Below, one piece after another: positions 1-9,801 of a DNA stretch of 64,000 nucleotides. Source of the stretch: Superficieibacter sp. 1612_C1 (GTDB lineage: Bacteria; Pseudomonadota; Gammaproteobacteria; Enterobacterales; Enterobacteriaceae); the NCBI RefSeq assembly GCF_015234305.1, contig NZ_JADGMI010000006.1:1-64000 (forward strand). The letters run 5' to 3'. How positions within the stretch are numbered: the first letter of the stretch is position 1; each line of letters opens with the position of its first letter. A model generated the notes under the pieces. The model did no database searches and was not told the DNA's origin. It saw only the letters and a program-made list of their open reading frames with translations. Made by a program: the position numbers and the translations under genes.

Positions 1-272
1 TTAAACTTCGTAATGAATTACGTGTTCACTCTTGAGACTTGGTATTCATTTTTGCCTTTCGGCATTTAAGAATCCGTATCTTCGAGTGCCCACACAGATT
101 GTCTGATAAATTGTTAAAGAGCAGTTGCGACGCGCTTTAGCGCTGTGTCGCGAGGTCCCGTATAATACGTTTTCCTCACTCAGAGTCAAGCGTTTATTTT
201 CGCTTTTCTCCGTCGGCATTCCCGGAGGGGCCTGCTGACCCGGCGGCATGTAATCCGTTGTTCCGTGTCAGT
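1..272 (-). ncRNA. rRNA operon leader (5' part of an rrn transcript)
   Basis: On the minus strand this is the transcribed leader of an rRNA operon, ending just before the 16S gene, which lies off the left edge. The antitermination element boxA (TGCTCTTTAACA) is at 112-123. Upstream of it is a boxB hairpin at 127-151, with outer GCGAC/GTCGC arms. The position next to clpB matches the rrnG locus of E. coli, so this is probably that operon. No protein-coding gene is credible here. The start is set at the A that corresponds to the rrnB P1 start in E. coli (inference). Confidence 0.9.
162..189 (-). promoter_or_regulatory. rrn P2 promoter
   Basis: Minus-strand -35 TTGACT (184-189) and -10 TATTAT (162-167) with a 16-bp spacer. 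It lies about 110 bp downstream of P1, as expected for the second promoter of an rRNA operon. Confidence 0.85.
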
Positions 273-280
273 GGAGGCGC

Positions 281-308
281 ATTATAGGGAGTTATTCCGG
301 GCTGACAA
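281..308 (-). promoter_or_regulatory. rrn P1 promoter
   Basis: On the minus strand the -35 is TTGTCA (303-308) and the -10 is TATAAT (281-286), with a 16-bp spacer and a GC-rich discriminator (GCGCCTCC), as in stringently controlled rRNA P1 promoters. An A-rich tract at 313-330 sits where the UP element would be. Fis sites further upstream are expected from the family but I did not resolve them. Confidence 0.9.
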
Positions 309-387
309 GCATAAATTTAAAAAAAACCACCGTTCGCTTACTTTTCACCCAAACTCACTAAAAAGGGCACTTTTCCGCTTATTATTT

Positions 388-417
388 AAACAAAAACGGA
401 CCCCGAAGGGTCCGTTT
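388..417 (-). terminator. Intrinsic terminator of clpB
   Basis: A 10-bp perfect stem (394-403 with 408-417) has a four-base loop and is followed on the minus strand by TTTTTGTTT. It sits 16 bases after the clpB stop and separates clpB from the rrn promoters. Confidence 0.9.
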
Positions 418-432
418 AGCATTCCCACTTAC

Positions 433-3006
433 TTACTGCACGGCAGCGATGCGCTCATCCTGCACTATCAGCTTGATCGCTTTCCCCGGAATTAACGCCC
501 CGGAGAGGATCTGCTGTGCCAGCGGGTTTTCAATCTGCTGCTGGATAGCCCGTTTCAGAGGACGTGCACCATAAACCGGATCGTAACCATTCTGGCTGAG
601 CAATTGCAGCGCCTCTTCAGAGATGTGAACTTCATAGCCACGTTCTTCCAGACGTTTATACAGACGTTGCAACTGGATCTGCGCAATGGACGCGATGTGT
701 TTTTCACCTAATGGGTGGAACACAACCACTTCATCAATACGGTTAATGAACTCCGGCCGGAAGCTATGGCTGACTACGCCGAGCACCAGCTCCTTCATAC
801 TGCCATAGTCCAGATCGCCAAAGCGTTCCTGAATCAGGTCCGACCCCAGGTTTGAAGTCATGATCACTACCGTATTACGGAAGTCGACCGTTCTCCCCTG
901 TCCGTCGGTCAGACGTCCATCGTCAAGCACCTGTAGCAGAATGTTGAATACATCCGGATGTGCCTTCTCTACTTCATCCAGCAGGATGACGGAATAGGGA
1001 CGACGACGTACCGCTTCCGTCAGGTATCCGCCCTCTTCATAGCCGACGTATCCTGGAGGCGCACCGACCAGCCGCGAAACGGAGTGTTTCTCCATAAACT
1101 CGGACATGTCGATACGCACCATCGCGTCATCGCTGTCGAACATAAAGTTAGCCAGCGCTTTACACAGTTCCGTTTTACCCACACCGGTCGGCCCCAGAAA
1201 CAGGAACGAACCAATCGGACGGTTTGGATCGGACAGGCCCGCACGGCTACGGCGAATCGCATTCGATACCGCCTCAACGGCTTCATTCTGCCCAATCACA
1301 CGGCTATGCAGCTCCTGCTCCATACGCAGCAGTTTCTCACGCTCGCCTTCAAGCATTCTGGCGACGGGGATCCCCGTCCAGCGCGCCAGCACCTCTGCAA
1401 TTTCCGCATCGGTGACTTTATTACGCAACAGACGCATGGTTTTACCTTCAGACTGCGTTGCCGCCGCCAGCTGTTTTTCCAGTTCCGGAATTTTGCCGTA
1501 CTGAAGTTCGGACATCCGGCCCAAATCGCCCACGCGCCGCGCCTGTTCGATGGCGATTTTCGCCTGCTCCAGCTCGGCTTTAATCGTCTGAGTCCCGGAG
1601 AGAGACGCTTTCTCCGCTTTCCACTCTTCTTCCAGTTCAGAATACTGGCGCTCTTTTTCACTCAACTCTTCGTTAAGCATATCCAGACGCTTCAAACTGG
1701 CTTCATCTGACTCTTTTTTCAGCGCCTGCTGTTCCAGTTTCAACTGGATGATGCGGCGATCCAGACGGTCCAGCTCTTCCGGCTTCGAATCGATCTGCAT
1801 ACGAATGCTGGATGCGGCTTCGTCAATCAGGTCGATGGCTTTATCCGGCAGTTGACGATCCGCAATATAGCGATGCGATAACGTGGCCGCCGCGACAATC
1901 GCCGGGTCGGTGATCTGCACGTGATGATGCAGTTCATAACGTTCTTTCAGGCCGCGCAGGATCGCGATGGTGTCTTCCACCGACGGCTCGGCAACGAACA
2001 CTTTCTGGAAACGACGTTCCAGCGCCGCATCTTTTTCGATGTACTGGCGATATTCGTCCAGCGTTGTGGCACCCACGCAGTGCAGCTCGCCGCGGGCCAG
2101 CGCCGGTTTCAGCATGTTGCCGGCATCCATCGCGCCGTCCGCTTTACCCGCGCCAACCATCGTGTGCAGTTCGTCGATAAACAGGATCACATTGCCTTCC
2201 TGTTTTGACAGATCGTTAAGCACGCCTTTCAGCCGCTCTTCGAATTCACCGCGGTATTTCGCCCCCGCCACCAGCGCGCCCATATCCAACGCCAGTACCC
2301 TACGGCCTTTTAAGCCTTCTGGTACTTCGCCGTTAACGATACGCTGCGCCAGCCCTTCGACAATGGCGGTCTTACCGACACCAGGCTCACCAATCAGCAC
2401 CGGGTTATTTTTGGTCCGCCGTTGCAGAACCTGAATAGTACGGCGGATTTCTTCATCACGGCCAATGACCGGGTCAAGTTTGCCCTGCTCGGCGCGCTCG
2501 GTCAGATCGACGGTATATTTTTTCAGGGCCTGACGCTGGTCTTCGGCCCCCTGATCGTTCACGCTGTCACCTCCGCGCATATGTTCAATCGCCTGCGTCA
2601 CATTCGCCGTCGTCGCCCCGGCTGATTTCAGCAGGTCGGTCAGCGTGCCGCGTGATTCAAGCGCCGCCAGAACAAACAGTTCCGACGAGATAAAGTTATC
2701 GCCCCGTTTTTGCGCCAGCTTGTCGCAAAGATTCAGCACGCGCACCAGATCCTGAGACGGTTGCACGTCGCCGCCGGTGCCTTCCACCTGCGGTAAACGG
2801 CTTAACGCCTGATCGATAGCCGTGCGAAGCTGACCGGCATTCACGCCAGCCGAGGTGAGTAAAGGACGCACCGATCCCCCTTCCTGATTCAGCAAGGCGC
2901 TCATTAAGTGCAGGGGTTCGATAAACTGGTTGTCTTGCCCAAGTGCAAGAGACTGGGCATCGGCAAGAGCAAGCTGGAATTTGTTGGTAAGACGATCCAG
3001 ACGCAT
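433..3006 (-). CDS. clpB: ClpB, ATP-dependent disaggregase
   Basis: Cytoplasmic Hsp100 AAA+ hexamer that works with DnaK/DnaJ/GrpE to pull polypeptides out of aggregates. The protein is 857 residues, the E. coli length. It shows an N-terminal Clp repeat domain (about 1-145), a first ATPase domain with Walker A GEPGVGKT (about 206), a charged coiled-coil middle domain (about 405-525) and a second ATPase domain with GPTGVGKT (about 605). The start is MRLDRL, with GGAGGA four bases before the ATG; a start four codons upstream is possible in frame but has no ribosome site. It has its own sigma-32 promoter and terminator, so it is heat-shock induced apart from pgeF/rluD upstream. Confidence 0.98.
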   Translation of the reverse strand: MRLDRLTNKFQLALADAQSLALGQDNQFIEPLHLMSALLNQEGGSVRPLLTSAGVNAGQLRTAIDQALSRLPQVEGTGGDVQPSQDLVRVLNLCDKLAQKRGDNFISSELFVLAALESRGTLTDLLKSAGATTANVTQAIEHMRGGDSVNDQGAEDQRQALKKYTVDLTERAEQGKLDPVIGRDEEIRRTIQVLQRRTKNNPVLIGEPGVGKTAIVEGLAQRIVNGEVPEGLKGRRVLALDMGALVAGAKYRGEFEERLKGVLNDLSKQEGNVILFIDELHTMVGAGKADGAMDAGNMLKPALARGELHCVGATTLDEYRQYIEKDAALERRFQKVFVAEPSVEDTIAILRGLKERYELHHHVQITDPAIVAAATLSHRYIADRQLPDKAIDLIDEAASSIRMQIDSKPEELDRLDRRIIQLKLEQQALKKESDEASLKRLDMLNEELSEKERQYSELEEEWKAEKASLSGTQTIKAELEQAKIAIEQARRVGDLGRMSELQYGKIPELEKQLAAATQSEGKTMRLLRNKVTDAEIAEVLARWTGIPVARMLEGEREKLLRMEQELHSRVIGQNEAVEAVSNAIRRSRAGLSDPNRPIGSFLFLGPTGVGKTELCKALANFMFDSDDAMVRIDMSEFMEKHSVSRLVGAPPGYVGYEEGGYLTEAVRRRPYSVILLDEVEKAHPDVFNILLQVLDDGRLTDGQGRTVDFRNTVVIMTSNLGSDLIQERFGDLDYGSMKELVLGVVSHSFRPEFINRIDEVVVFHPLGEKHIASIAQIQLQRLYKRLEERGYEVHISEEALQLLSQNGYDPVYGARPLKRAIQQQIENPLAQQILSGALIPGKAIKLIVQDERIAAVQ
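2560..2574 (-). promoter_or_regulatory. Internal translation start for short ClpB
   Basis: Codon 149 is GTG (2562-2560), preceded on the minus strand by GGAGGTGACAGC, a strong Shine-Dalgarno. E. coli ClpB is known to make an N-domain-less form from Val149. The codon and ribosome site are conserved here, so a product from 2562 to 433 is expected. Confidence 0.75.
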
Positions 3007-3044
3007 GATTCCTCCCATAACAGGTCAAATTTGCTACTGGAGAT

Positions 3045-3073
3045 TAAATGAGGTCATCCCTCAATTATTCAAG
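3045..3073 (-). promoter_or_regulatory. Sigma-32 heat-shock promoter of clpB
   Basis: Minus-strand -35 CTTGAAT (3067-3073), 13-bp spacer and -10 CCTCATTTA (3045-3053) fit the sigma-32 consensus (CTTGAAA, 13-15 bp, CCCCATnT). It lies just upstream of the clpB ribosome site, between clpB and pgeF. Confidence 0.85.
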
Positions 3074-3131
3074 GTTAAAGACCTGAGTATGTGAAAAAAA
3101 AGTTACGTCTGGATCGTCTTGATTCTATAGG

Positions 3132-3863
3132 TTATCTCAGCCAAACGAAACTTGCCATACGGCCCGTTGTTTTGTCGCGTCGATAAGAGAAAAATTGCTG
3201 CTTTTCGCTAAACGTGCAGCGGTCCCCGCCGTAGATATTAGTCACCCCGGCGCGGGCCAGCCGCTGACGGGCCAGCAGGTAAATATCGGCGAAATATTTT
3301 TCACCGGCGGGACGAAATGCACTGACGGCTTCAGCCGCTTTTGCCATAAAAGCCTCGCGCACTTCCGCGCCGACTTCAAACGCCTCAGGACCGATCGCCG
3401 GCCCAAGCCAGGCCAGAATATTCTCTGGCTTGTCATGAAAGCACGCAATGGTCTCTTCCAGCACGCCTTCACATAACCCGCGCCATCCTGCATGCGCCGC
3501 AGCCACTTCGGTTCCGGCCCGGTTACAGAATAAAACAGGCAGACAATCTGCGGTCATGACCGCACATACGGTGCCGGGCGTCGCGCTATACGATGCGTCG
3601 GCACGTTTAGAAAGATACGGCCCGCCGGTCAGCGGCAACACCGCGGTACCGTGGACCTGTTCAAGCCAGACAGGCTTTGAAGGCAGACCGCCCGCCGCAA
3701 ACAGGCGTGTGCGGTTCTCCTCGACATACTCCGGGTTATCGCCACAGTGGGCTCCCAGGTTCAGAGAGTCATACGGCGGCAGACTCACGCCGCCGATACG
3801 CGTAGAGCTACAGGCTCCCACGCCTTCCGGCGCGGGCCATTGCGGGACGATCACATTTGTCAT
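3132..3863 (-). CDS. pgeF: PgeF/YfiH, peptidoglycan editing factor (multicopper-oxidase-like laccase domain)
   Basis: A 243-residue cytoplasmic protein of the YfiH/LACC1 family, the same length as E. coli YfiH. In E. coli it limits incorporation of L-Ser in place of L-Ala into muropeptides; relatives act on purine nucleosides. The Zn-site residues His71 (EQVHG), Cys107 (TADC) and His124 (AAHAGWRG) are all present. Its ATG overlaps the rluD stop by four bases (ATGA), so the two are translationally coupled in one operon reading toward clpB. I saw no terminator before clpB. Confidence 0.95.
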   Translation of the reverse strand: MTNVIVPQWPAPEGVGACSSTRIGGVSLPPYDSLNLGAHCGDNPEYVEENRTRLFAAGGLPSKPVWLEQVHGTAVLPLTGGPYLSKRADASYSATPGTVCAVMTADCLPVLFCNRAGTEVAAAHAGWRGLCEGVLEETIACFHDKPENILAWLGPAIGPEAFEVGAEVREAFMAKAAEAVSAFRPAGEKYFADIYLLARQRLARAGVTNIYGGDRCTFSEKQQFFSYRRDKTTGRMASFVWLR

Positions 3864-4840
3864 AGCCAGGCAACGTCATCCTTATGTTCTTCGAAATCGG
3901 CACGCATGGCGGCAATAAGATCGACCATGTCCTGTGGAATAGGTGCATGCCATTCCATCTCAATGCCGCTGATGGGGTGATACAGACGCAACATGGTCGC
4001 GTGCAGCGCCTGACGATCAAATTTGCGCAGTTCGCTAATAAATTCTTCCGATGCGCCTTTCGGCGGACGCGGACGACCACCGTAGAGCTGATCGCCGACC
4101 AGTGGATGCGTGATGTGCGACATATGTACGCGGATCTGATGAGTACGCCCGGTTTCCAGACGCAAACGCAGGCGCGTATGAATACGGAAATGTTCCATGA
4201 TGCGATAGTGCGTGACCGCCGGTTTACCCATCGGATGAACGGACATATGCGTGCGTTTCGTCGGGTGCCGGCTGATCGGCTCGCTTACCGTCCCGCCCGC
4301 CGTCATATGGCCGATCGCCACCGCTTCATATTCGCGGGTAATTTCGCGCAGTTGCAGCGATTCCACCAGCCGGGTCTGCGCCGGGACCGTTTTTGCCACC
4401 ACCATCAGACCGGTAGTGTCTTTATCCAGACGGTGAACGATACCCGCACGCGGAACATCGACAATAGGCGGATAGTAATGCAGCAGTGCATTCAGCACTG
4501 TCCCATCCGGGTTGCCCGCGCCAGGGTGGACCACGAAATCGCGCGGTTTATTAATGACGAGGATGTCGTCGTCTTCGTAGACAATATCCAGCGGGATGTC
4601 CTGCGGCTCGAAGCGGGCTTCCTCTTCGATTTCAGCATTGATGGCGACGCTTTCCCCGCCAAACACTTTTTCTTTCGGCTTGTCGCAAATTTTGCCGTTG
4701 ACCTGTACCTGCTGAGCAAGGATCCAATCTTTTATTCGCGATCGCGAATAATCAGGGAACAATTCGGCCAAAGCCTGATCTAAGCGTTGACCGAGTTGAG
4801 TTTCGGACACCGTTGCGGTGAGTTGTACTAGTTGTGCCAT
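3860..4840 (-). CDS. rluD: RluD, 23S rRNA pseudouridine(1911/1915/1917) synthase
   Basis: Makes three pseudouridines in helix 69 of 23S rRNA. The 326-residue protein has an N-terminal S4-like RNA-binding domain (about 18-75) and a catalytic domain with HRLDKDTTG; Asp139 is the nucleophile. It is first in the rluD-pgeF pair and is transcribed divergently from bamD. Confidence 0.97.
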   Translation of the reverse strand: MAQLVQLTATVSETQLGQRLDQALAELFPDYSRSRIKDWILAQQVQVNGKICDKPKEKVFGGESVAINAEIEEEARFEPQDIPLDIVYEDDDILVINKPRDFVVHPGAGNPDGTVLNALLHYYPPIVDVPRAGIVHRLDKDTTGLMVVAKTVPAQTRLVESLQLREITREYEAVAIGHMTAGGTVSEPISRHPTKRTHMSVHPMGKPAVTHYRIMEHFRIHTRLRLRLETGRTHQIRVHMSHITHPLVGDQLYGGRPRPPKGASEEFISELRKFDRQALHATMLRLYHPISGIEMEWHAPIPQDMVDLIAAMRADFEEHKDDVAWL

Positions 4841-4861
4841 AGACAGCTTCTTCGTTTAACG

Positions 4862-4888
4862 TTGGGTTTTACGGCTTGGCCGTATAAT
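4862..4888 (+). promoter_or_regulatory. Possible bamD promoter in the rluD-bamD divergent region
   Basis: A consensus -10 TATAAT (4883-4888) lies 15 bp after a poor -35 (TTGGGT, 4862-4867). The 131-bp gap must also drive rluD on the other strand. The -35 assignment is weak. Confidence 0.4.
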
Positions 4889-4971
4889 ATAGTGTGCTAT
4901 TGTAGCTGGTCTTAATCGGGAGCAGGAACAGTTAATCTCCCGCATAAACATTCTGAGGAAGTCAAAACGTC

Positions 4972-5709
4972 ATGATGCGCATGAAATATCTGGTGGCAGC
5001 AGCCACACTGAGCCTGGCTTTGGTGGGGTGCTCCGGCTCAAAGGAAGAGGTACCTGATAATCCGCCTGCGGAAATCTACGCGACTGCTCAGCAAAAACTG
5101 CAGGACGGTAACTGGAAACAAGCAATAACGCAACTGGAAGCGCTGGATAATCGTTATCCATTCGGCCCTTACTCTCAGCAAGTACAGCTGGATCTGATCT
5201 ACGCATATTATAAGAATGCCGATCTGCCGCTGGCCCAGGCCTCTATCGATCGCTTTATGCGCCTGAATCCAACCCATCCTAACATCGACTATGTGATGTA
5301 CATGCGTGGATTAACCAACATGGCGCTGGACGATAGCGCACTTCAGGGCTTCTTCGGCGTCGATCGTAGCGATCGCGATCCGCTGCATGCCCGCGATGCG
5401 TTTAACGATTTCTCTAAACTGGTGCGCGGTTATCCGAACAGCCAGTATGTGACCGATGCCACTAAGCGTCTGGTGTTCCTGAAAGATCGTCTGTCTAAGT
5501 ATGAATACTCCGTTGCGGAATATTATACCCAGCGTGGCGCGTGGGTAGCGGTGGTTAACCGTGTTGAAGGTATGCTGCGTGACTACCCTGATACCCAGGC
5601 CACGCGCGACGCCCTGCCGCTGATGGAAAACGCCTACCGTGAAATGCAGATGAATACTCAGGCTGAAAAAGTAGCGAAAATCATTGCTGCCAACAGCAGC
5701 AACACCTGA
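4972..5709 (+). CDS. bamD: BamD, outer-membrane assembly lipoprotein
   Basis: Essential lipoprotein of the BAM complex that, with BamA, folds beta-barrel proteins into the outer membrane. The 245 residues carry a lipobox LVGC with lipidated Cys20, then TPR-like helical repeats, and end in NSSNT like E. coli BamD. Ser at +2 fits outer-membrane sorting. The start follows GAGGAA by 11 bases; a second in-frame ATG three bases later (4975) is equally reachable. BamE, another BAM lipoprotein, is encoded at 22451. Confidence 0.97.
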   Translation: MMRMKYLVAAATLSLALVGCSGSKEEVPDNPPAEIYATAQQKLQDGNWKQAITQLEALDNRYPFGPYSQQVQLDLIYAYYKNADLPLAQASIDRFMRLNPTHPNIDYVMYMRGLTNMALDDSALQGFFGVDRSDRDPLHARDAFNDFSKLVRGYPNSQYVTDATKRLVFLKDRLSKYEYSVAEYYTQRGAWVAVVNRVEGMLRDYPDTQATRDALPLMENAYREMQMNTQAEKVAKIIAANSSNT

Positions 5710-5728
5710 TTTTCCCTGGAAAGACAAA

Positions 5729-5757
5729 ACGGCAGCCTGCGGGCTGCCGTTTTTTTT
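5729..5757 (+). terminator. Intrinsic terminator of bamD
   Basis: A 9-bp stem (5729-5737 with 5742-5750), loop TGCG, followed by eight T. Confidence 0.93.
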
Positions 5758-5890
5758 ACCGTTTGCTGAGTGTTTCGACTCAGATCATCCCATCGAATAT
5801 GGCGGGTAATTTCGCTTACTTCAAGCAAAAAAACGCCTCTTCATGTTCTGCCTCACAAAAAGTCTTTGCTGACAAAAAGTGACAAAAAAA

Positions 5891-5906
5891 TGTGATTTTA
5901 ATCACG
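5891..5906 (+). promoter_or_regulatory. CRP site of the raiA promoter
   Basis: TGTGA-TTTTAA-TCACG, one base off the ideal CRP half-site pair, flanked by A tracts. A -10 (TATGCT, 5927-5932) puts the probable start near 5939-5940, about 41 bp from the site centre, which is class II activator geometry. This fits CRP-activated raiA expression on entry to stationary phase. Confidence 0.75.
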
Positions 5907-5968
5907 CAAATTGCCATTGGGCGCGTTATGCTGAAGTTACCAAGACGGAAAGACAAGAGGTAAAATTT

Positions 5969-6322
5969 ATGACAGTGAACATTACCAGCAAGCAAATGGA
6001 AATCACCCCGGCAATACGCCAACATGTCGCCGACCGTCTCGCCAAACTTGATAAATGGCAAACTCACCTGATAAACCCGCACATTATTCTGTCAAAAGAA
6101 CCGCAGGGGTTTACTGCTGATGCAACAATGAATACGCCTAATGGTCACCTTGTTGCCAGCGCCAAACATGAAGATATGTACGCCGCCATTAACGAATTGA
6201 TCAACAAGCTGGAACGGCAGCTCAATAAAGTGCAGCACAAAGGCGAAGCGCGCCGTGCCACCACGTCGGTGAGAGACGCCAACTTCGTTGAAGAAGAAGA
6301 AGTTGAAGAAGAAGAGAAGTAA
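5969..6322 (+). CDS. raiA: RaiA/YfiA, ribosome-associated inhibitor
   Basis: Cold-shock and stationary-phase protein that binds the 30S A/P-site region, stabilises 70S ribosomes and blocks translation. The product is 117 residues with the S30AE/HPF fold ([17 protein letters not shown] at the N terminus). The start is the ATG after AAGAGG; a longer reading frame back to 5879 has no homology. The acidic tail ([10 protein letters not shown]) is slightly longer than the E. coli tail I recall (113 residues in all). Confidence 0.95.
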   Translation: MTVNITSKQMEITPAIRQHVADRLAKLDKWQTHLINPHIILSKEPQGFTADATMNTPNGHLVASAKHEDMYAAINELINKLERQLNKVQHKGEARRATTSVRDANFVEEEEVEEEEK

Positions 6323-6345
6323 TCCCTTATATTGAGTGTATCGCC

Positions 6346-6369
6346 AACGCGCCTCCGGGCGCGTTTTTT
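6346..6369 (+). terminator. Intrinsic terminator of raiA
   Basis: An 8-bp stem (6346-6353 with 6358-6365) followed by six T. Confidence 0.9.
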
Positions 6370-6370
6370 G

Positions 6371-6400
6371 TTGACAGAGTTTAAACAGAGCGGGTACTTT
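6371..6400 (+). promoter_or_regulatory. pheL-pheA promoter
   Basis: A perfect -35 TTGACA (6371-6376) and -10 TACTTT (6395-6400) with an 18-bp spacer, about 26 bp before the leader peptide start. Confidence 0.8.
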
Positions 6401-6426
6401 ACCTTCATCGACATCAGGACGTTATT

Positions 6427-6474
6427 ATGAAAATCATCCCGTTTTTCTTCGCATTCTTTTTTACCTTCCCCTGA
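6427..6474 (+). CDS. pheL: PheL, pheA leader peptide
   Basis: A 15-residue attenuation peptide, MKIIPFFFAFFFTFP, with seven phenylalanine codons. Ribosome stalling at these codons when Phe-tRNA is scarce prevents the downstream terminator from forming. It differs from the E. coli peptide I recall at residue 3 (Ile for His). Confidence 0.97.
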   Translation: MKIIPFFFAFFFTFP

Positions 6475-6520
6475 TCGGGAGGCGTTTCGTCGTGTGATAA
6501 AGAATGCGAAGACGAACAAT

Positions 6521-6550
6521 AAGGCCTCCCACTCCGGGGGGCCTTTTTTA
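6521..6550 (+). terminator. pheA attenuator terminator
   Basis: A 10-bp GC-rich stem with one T-G pair (6521-6530 with 6536-6545) runs into seven T (6544-6550). It lies between pheL and pheA and is the terminator arm of the phenylalanine attenuator. Confidence 0.92.
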
Positions 6551-6572
6551 TGGACATGAGACAGGCGACATT

Positions 6573-7733
6573 ATGACTGAGGAAAACCCGTTACTGGCCC
6601 TGCGCGATAAAATTAGCGCGCTGGATGAACAATTACTGGTATTGCTGGCCGAGCGCCGTGGGCTGGCAGTGGAAGTGGGCAAAGCGAAGCTCACCTCCCA
6701 TCGCCCGGTGCGTGATATCGACCGCGAGCGTGCGTTGCTGGAGAGGCTCATTCAGCTTGGAAAAACGCACCAACTCGATGCCCATTACATCACCCGTCTG
6801 TTCCATCTGATCATTGAAGATTCCGTCCTGACCCAGCAGGCGTTGCTCCAGCAGCACCTGAATAAAACCAATCCGCATTCGGCACGCGTCGCCTTTCTGG
6901 GCCCCAAAGGCTCTTATTCACATCTGGCCGCGCGTCAGTATGCTGCGCGTCACTTTGCCCAGTTTATTGAGAGCGGCTGTGCGAAATTCGCCGACATTTT
7001 TAATCAGGTCGAAACCGGGCAGGCCGATTACGCGGTGGTGCCGATTGAGAACACCAGCTCTGGCTCGATCAACGATGTTTACGATCTGCTCCAGCACACC
7101 TCGCTCTCTATCGTCGGGGAAATGACGGTGACTATCGATCACTGCCTGCTGGTTTCCGCCGCCACCGACGTCAATAAAATTAAGACCGTTTACAGCCATC
7201 CGCAGCCGTTCCAGCAGTGCAGCCAGTTTATTAACCGCTATCCGCACTGGAAGATCGAATATACCGAAAGCACATCGGCAGCAATGGAGAAAGTGGCGCA
7301 GGCGGCATCCGGTGAAGTGGCTGCACTCGGTAGCGAAGCGGGCGGTGCACTTTACGGTTTGCAGGTGCTGGAGCGTATCCAGGCGAATCAGAGCCAGAAT
7401 TTCACCCGCTTCGTGGTACTGGCGCGCAAGGCCATCGACGTTTCAGAGCAGGTGCCGGCGAAAACCACACTGCTGATTGCCACCGGTCAGCAGGCTGGCG
7501 CGCTGGTGGAGGCGTTACTGGTGCTGCGCAACCACAATTTGATCATGACCAAGCTGGAATCGCGGCCGATTTACGGCAATCCGTGGGAAGAGATGTTTTA
7601 TCTGGATATCCAGGCCAATCTCGAATCACGGGCAATGCAGGACGCGCTTAAAGAGCTGGCTGCCATCACCCGTTCCATGAAAGTGCTGGGCTGCTATCCG
7701 AGTGAAAACGTGGTGCCGGTCGATCCGGTTTAA
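6573..7733 (+). CDS. pheA: PheA, bifunctional chorismate mutase/prephenate dehydratase
   Basis: Converts chorismate to prephenate and then phenylpyruvate in phenylalanine synthesis. The 386 residues have the E. coli length: an AroQ-type mutase domain (about 1-100), prephenate dehydratase (about 104-285, with [10 protein letters not shown]) and a C-terminal ACT domain with ESRP for Phe feedback. The start [13 protein letters not shown] is taken over an upstream ATG at 6504 that would lie in the attenuator. It is regulated by the pheL attenuator. Its stop overlaps by four bases the stop of the convergent regucalcin-like gene. Confidence 0.97.
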   Translation: MTEENPLLALRDKISALDEQLLVLLAERRGLAVEVGKAKLTSHRPVRDIDRERALLERLIQLGKTHQLDAHYITRLFHLIIEDSVLTQQALLQQHLNKTNPHSARVAFLGPKGSYSHLAARQYAARHFAQFIESGCAKFADIFNQVETGQADYAVVPIENTSSGSINDVYDLLQHTSLSIVGEMTVTIDHCLLVSAATDVNKIKTVYSHPQPFQQCSQFINRYPHWKIEYTESTSAAMEKVAQAASGEVAALGSEAGGALYGLQVLERIQANQSQNFTRFVVLARKAIDVSEQVPAKTTLLIATGQQAGALVEALLVLRNHNLIMTKLESRPIYGNPWEEMFYLDIQANLESRAMQDALKELAAITRSMKVLGCYPSENVVPVDPV

Positions 7734-8602
7734 CGTTCGATAAACGGCCGTTTCTTCACTCCTGCCACATTCACAGGCAGGGTGAAGATCGCGCCGGAAA
7801 GCGGATATTGCGCCACTTCCTGCGCGTCCATATTTTCCCGCGTGGTGGTAATAAACAGCGTTTTCATCTCCGGACCGCCAAAGCAGACCATCGTCGGACA
7901 GCGTACCGGCAGCCGGTACTCCTCCAGCTGTTCGCCCTGCGGTGAAAAGCGGGCAATGCGCCAGCCGTCAAACATTGCGCTCCAGTAACAACCCTCAACA
8001 TCTACCGCCGCGCCGTCCGGGCTACCCTCCCCCTCCGCGAACTGACGGAAAATTCCACGCTGCCCCGGCATACCCTGGTGGTTCAGCGGCGTACGATAAA
8101 TAACGTTATTGGGCGTATCGGAGCTGTACATCCACTTTTCATCTTCGCTGAAGGCGAGCCCGTTGGAACCCTGAATATCGCTCTGGATCACATGCGGGGT
8201 GAGATCGTTATCCACTCTCATCAGCAGCGCCCCGTTATAATCGCCGGGAGACCAGAACGTGCCCGCATAAAAACGCCCGTTCCGATCGGTGCCGCCGTCG
8301 TTGAAACGCGCCAGTTGAGGATTGGATGGGTTATCACACACCTTGTGCGTCAGCAGGCCGCGCGCATCCGTCAGCCAGATAGCGTTACGTAACGCAACGA
8401 TGAACCCCCCCTTCTCTCTGAGCGCAAAGCAGCCCACCTCTTCAGGGAACTGAAGCACCTGATGATCGCCGCTTTGCGGGTGAAAACGATGAATTTCGCC
8501 TTCAATAATATCGGCCCAGTAGAGCGCCTGTTCCTCTTCGCTCCAGGTCGGGCACTCCGGCAGATGCCCGGTATACTCAAACAACGGTTGCAGTACGGCC
8601 AT
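7730..8602 (-). CDS. SMP-30/gluconolactonase/LRE (regucalcin-like) lactonase
   Basis: A 290-residue six-bladed beta-propeller of the SMP-30/regucalcin family. These metal-dependent lactonases hydrolyse sugar lactones in the cytoplasm; the true substrate is unknown. Candidate metal ligands are Glu16 (PECPTW), Asn147 (GSNGLAF) and Asp196 (SPDGAAVD), with Asn101 (RFNDGG) facing substrate, as in regucalcin. AGGGAGAA precedes the ATG. The gene sits alone between pheA and tyrA, which are adjacent in E. coli K-12 as I recall, so it is an accessory insertion. Its start is 10-50 bp beyond the tyrA terminator. Confidence 0.88.
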   Translation of the reverse strand: MAVLQPLFEYTGHLPECPTWSEEEQALYWADIIEGEIHRFHPQSGDHQVLQFPEEVGCFALREKGGFIVALRNAIWLTDARGLLTHKVCDNPSNPQLARFNDGGTDRNGRFYAGTFWSPGDYNGALLMRVDNDLTPHVIQSDIQGSNGLAFSEDEKWMYSSDTPNNVIYRTPLNHQGMPGQRGIFRQFAEGEGSPDGAAVDVEGCYWSAMFDGWRIARFSPQGEQLEEYRLPVRCPTMVCFGGPEMKTLFITTTRENMDAQEVAQYPLSGAIFTLPVNVAGVKKRPFIER

Positions 8603-8614
8603 GTCTTCTCCCTA

Positions 8615-8648
8615 ATAAAAAAGCCAGCGGGTCTCCCCTCTGGCTTTT
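8615..8648 (-). terminator. Intrinsic terminator of the aroF-tyrA operon
   Basis: Arms at 8619-8627 and 8640-8648 with a T-run on the minus strand. It lies between tyrA and the start of the lactonase gene, so the promoter of that gene must overlap it. Confidence 0.88.
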
Positions 8649-8669
8649 GAGTATATACAGGATTTTTAA

Positions 8670-9791
8670 TTACTGACGGCTATCATTTGCCTGGCGCAGC
8701 AGCCCCCGGCTTTCACTCTGGAAACGCTGCGCGTAATCGCCAAACCAGTGCTCTACTTTACGGAAGCTGTCGATAAAGGCTTGCTTGTCGCCATGTTCCA
8801 GAAGCTGAATGGCGTCGCCAAAGCGCTGGTAGTAACGCTTGATGAGCGCAAGGTTATCGCCTGACGCCATAATAATGTCGGCGTAAAGTTGCGGGTCTTG
8901 CGCAAACAGTCTTCCCACCATTGCCAGTTCCAGGCGATAAATCGGCGACGAGAGTGCGAGAAGCTGCTCCAGCTGCACGTTTTCTTCCGCCAGATGCAGC
9001 CCATAGGCGAACGTCGCAAAGTGGCGCAGCGCCTGGATAAACGCCATATTCTGATCGTGCTCTACTGCGCTGATGCGGTGCAGCCGCGCGCCCCAGACCT
9101 GGATTTGCTCAAGGAACCACTGGTAGGCTTCCGGCTGACGGCCATCGCACCACACCACCACCTGCTTGGCAAGGCTACCGCTGTCCGGGCCGAACATCGG
9201 ATGCAGCCCGAGCACCGGGCCTTTATGCGCGGCGAGCATCGCCTGCAACGGCCCGTTTTTCACCGAGGCCAGATCCACCAGAATACAGTCTTCCGGCAGC
9301 GTCGGCAGATGGTGAATAATCTGCTCCGTCGCATGGATCGGCACGCTGACAATCACCATTCCCGCATCGGCGACAATCTCCTCCGCCCGCGCCCAGTCCT
9401 CTTTTTCAAGAATGTTGACCTGGTAGCCGGAGAGAGTGAGCATTTTTTCAAACAGGCGACCCATTTGACCCGCGCCGCCGACGATGACTACCGGCCGTAG
9501 CGTCGGACAGAGCGTTTTGAAGCCTTTGTCGTTTTCGCTGGAATAGGATTCCCGCATCACGCGGCGCAGCACGTCTTCGATCAAATCCGGCGGCACGCCC
9601 AGCGCCTCGGCTTCTTTCCGCCGCGACGCCAGCATGGAGGCTTCACGCTCCGGGACGTAAATCGGCAGGCCGAACTGGCTTTTTACTTCGCCCACTTCGG
9701 CTACCAGCGCCAGACGACGCGCCAGCAGTCCCAGCAGCGCCTTATCCACTTCATCAATTTGATCGCGTAACGCGGTCAACTCAGCAACCAT
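8670..9791 (-). CDS. tyrA: TyrA, bifunctional chorismate mutase/prephenate dehydrogenase
   Basis: Converts chorismate to prephenate and on to 4-hydroxyphenylpyruvate for tyrosine. The 373 residues have an N-terminal AroQ mutase domain (1-90) and an NAD-binding dehydrogenase domain beginning at [11 protein letters not shown]. The start is the ATG six bases after AGAGG; a TTG two codons upstream is also in frame but poorly placed. It lies 10 bp after aroF and is co-transcribed from the TyrR-controlled aroF promoter. Confidence 0.97.
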   Translation of the reverse strand: MVAELTALRDQIDEVDKALLGLLARRLALVAEVGEVKSQFGLPIYVPEREASMLASRRKEAEALGVPPDLIEDVLRRVMRESYSSENDKGFKTLCPTLRPVVIVGGAGQMGRLFEKMLTLSGYQVNILEKEDWARAEEIVADAGMVIVSVPIHATEQIIHHLPTLPEDCILVDLASVKNGPLQAMLAAHKGPVLGLHPMFGPDSGSLAKQVVVWCDGRQPEAYQWFLEQIQVWGARLHRISAVEHDQNMAFIQALRHFATFAYGLHLAEENVQLEQLLALSSPIYRLELAMVGRLFAQDPQLYADIIMASGDNLALIKRYYQRFGDAIQLLEHGDKQAFIDSFRKVEHWFGDYAQRFQSESRGLLRQANDSRQ

Positions 9792-9801
9792 AACCAACCT
9801 C

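Noticed and set aside
46-249. Open frame in the rrn leader
   Set aside because: Lies in the rRNA leader containing boxA, boxB and promoter P2; not a gene.
958-1710. Open frame opposite clpB
   Set aside because: Codon-shadow of clpB with no ribosome site or homology.
6504-6572. Upstream start for pheA
   Set aside because: It would place translation through the attenuator terminator; the ATG at 6573 matches PheA.
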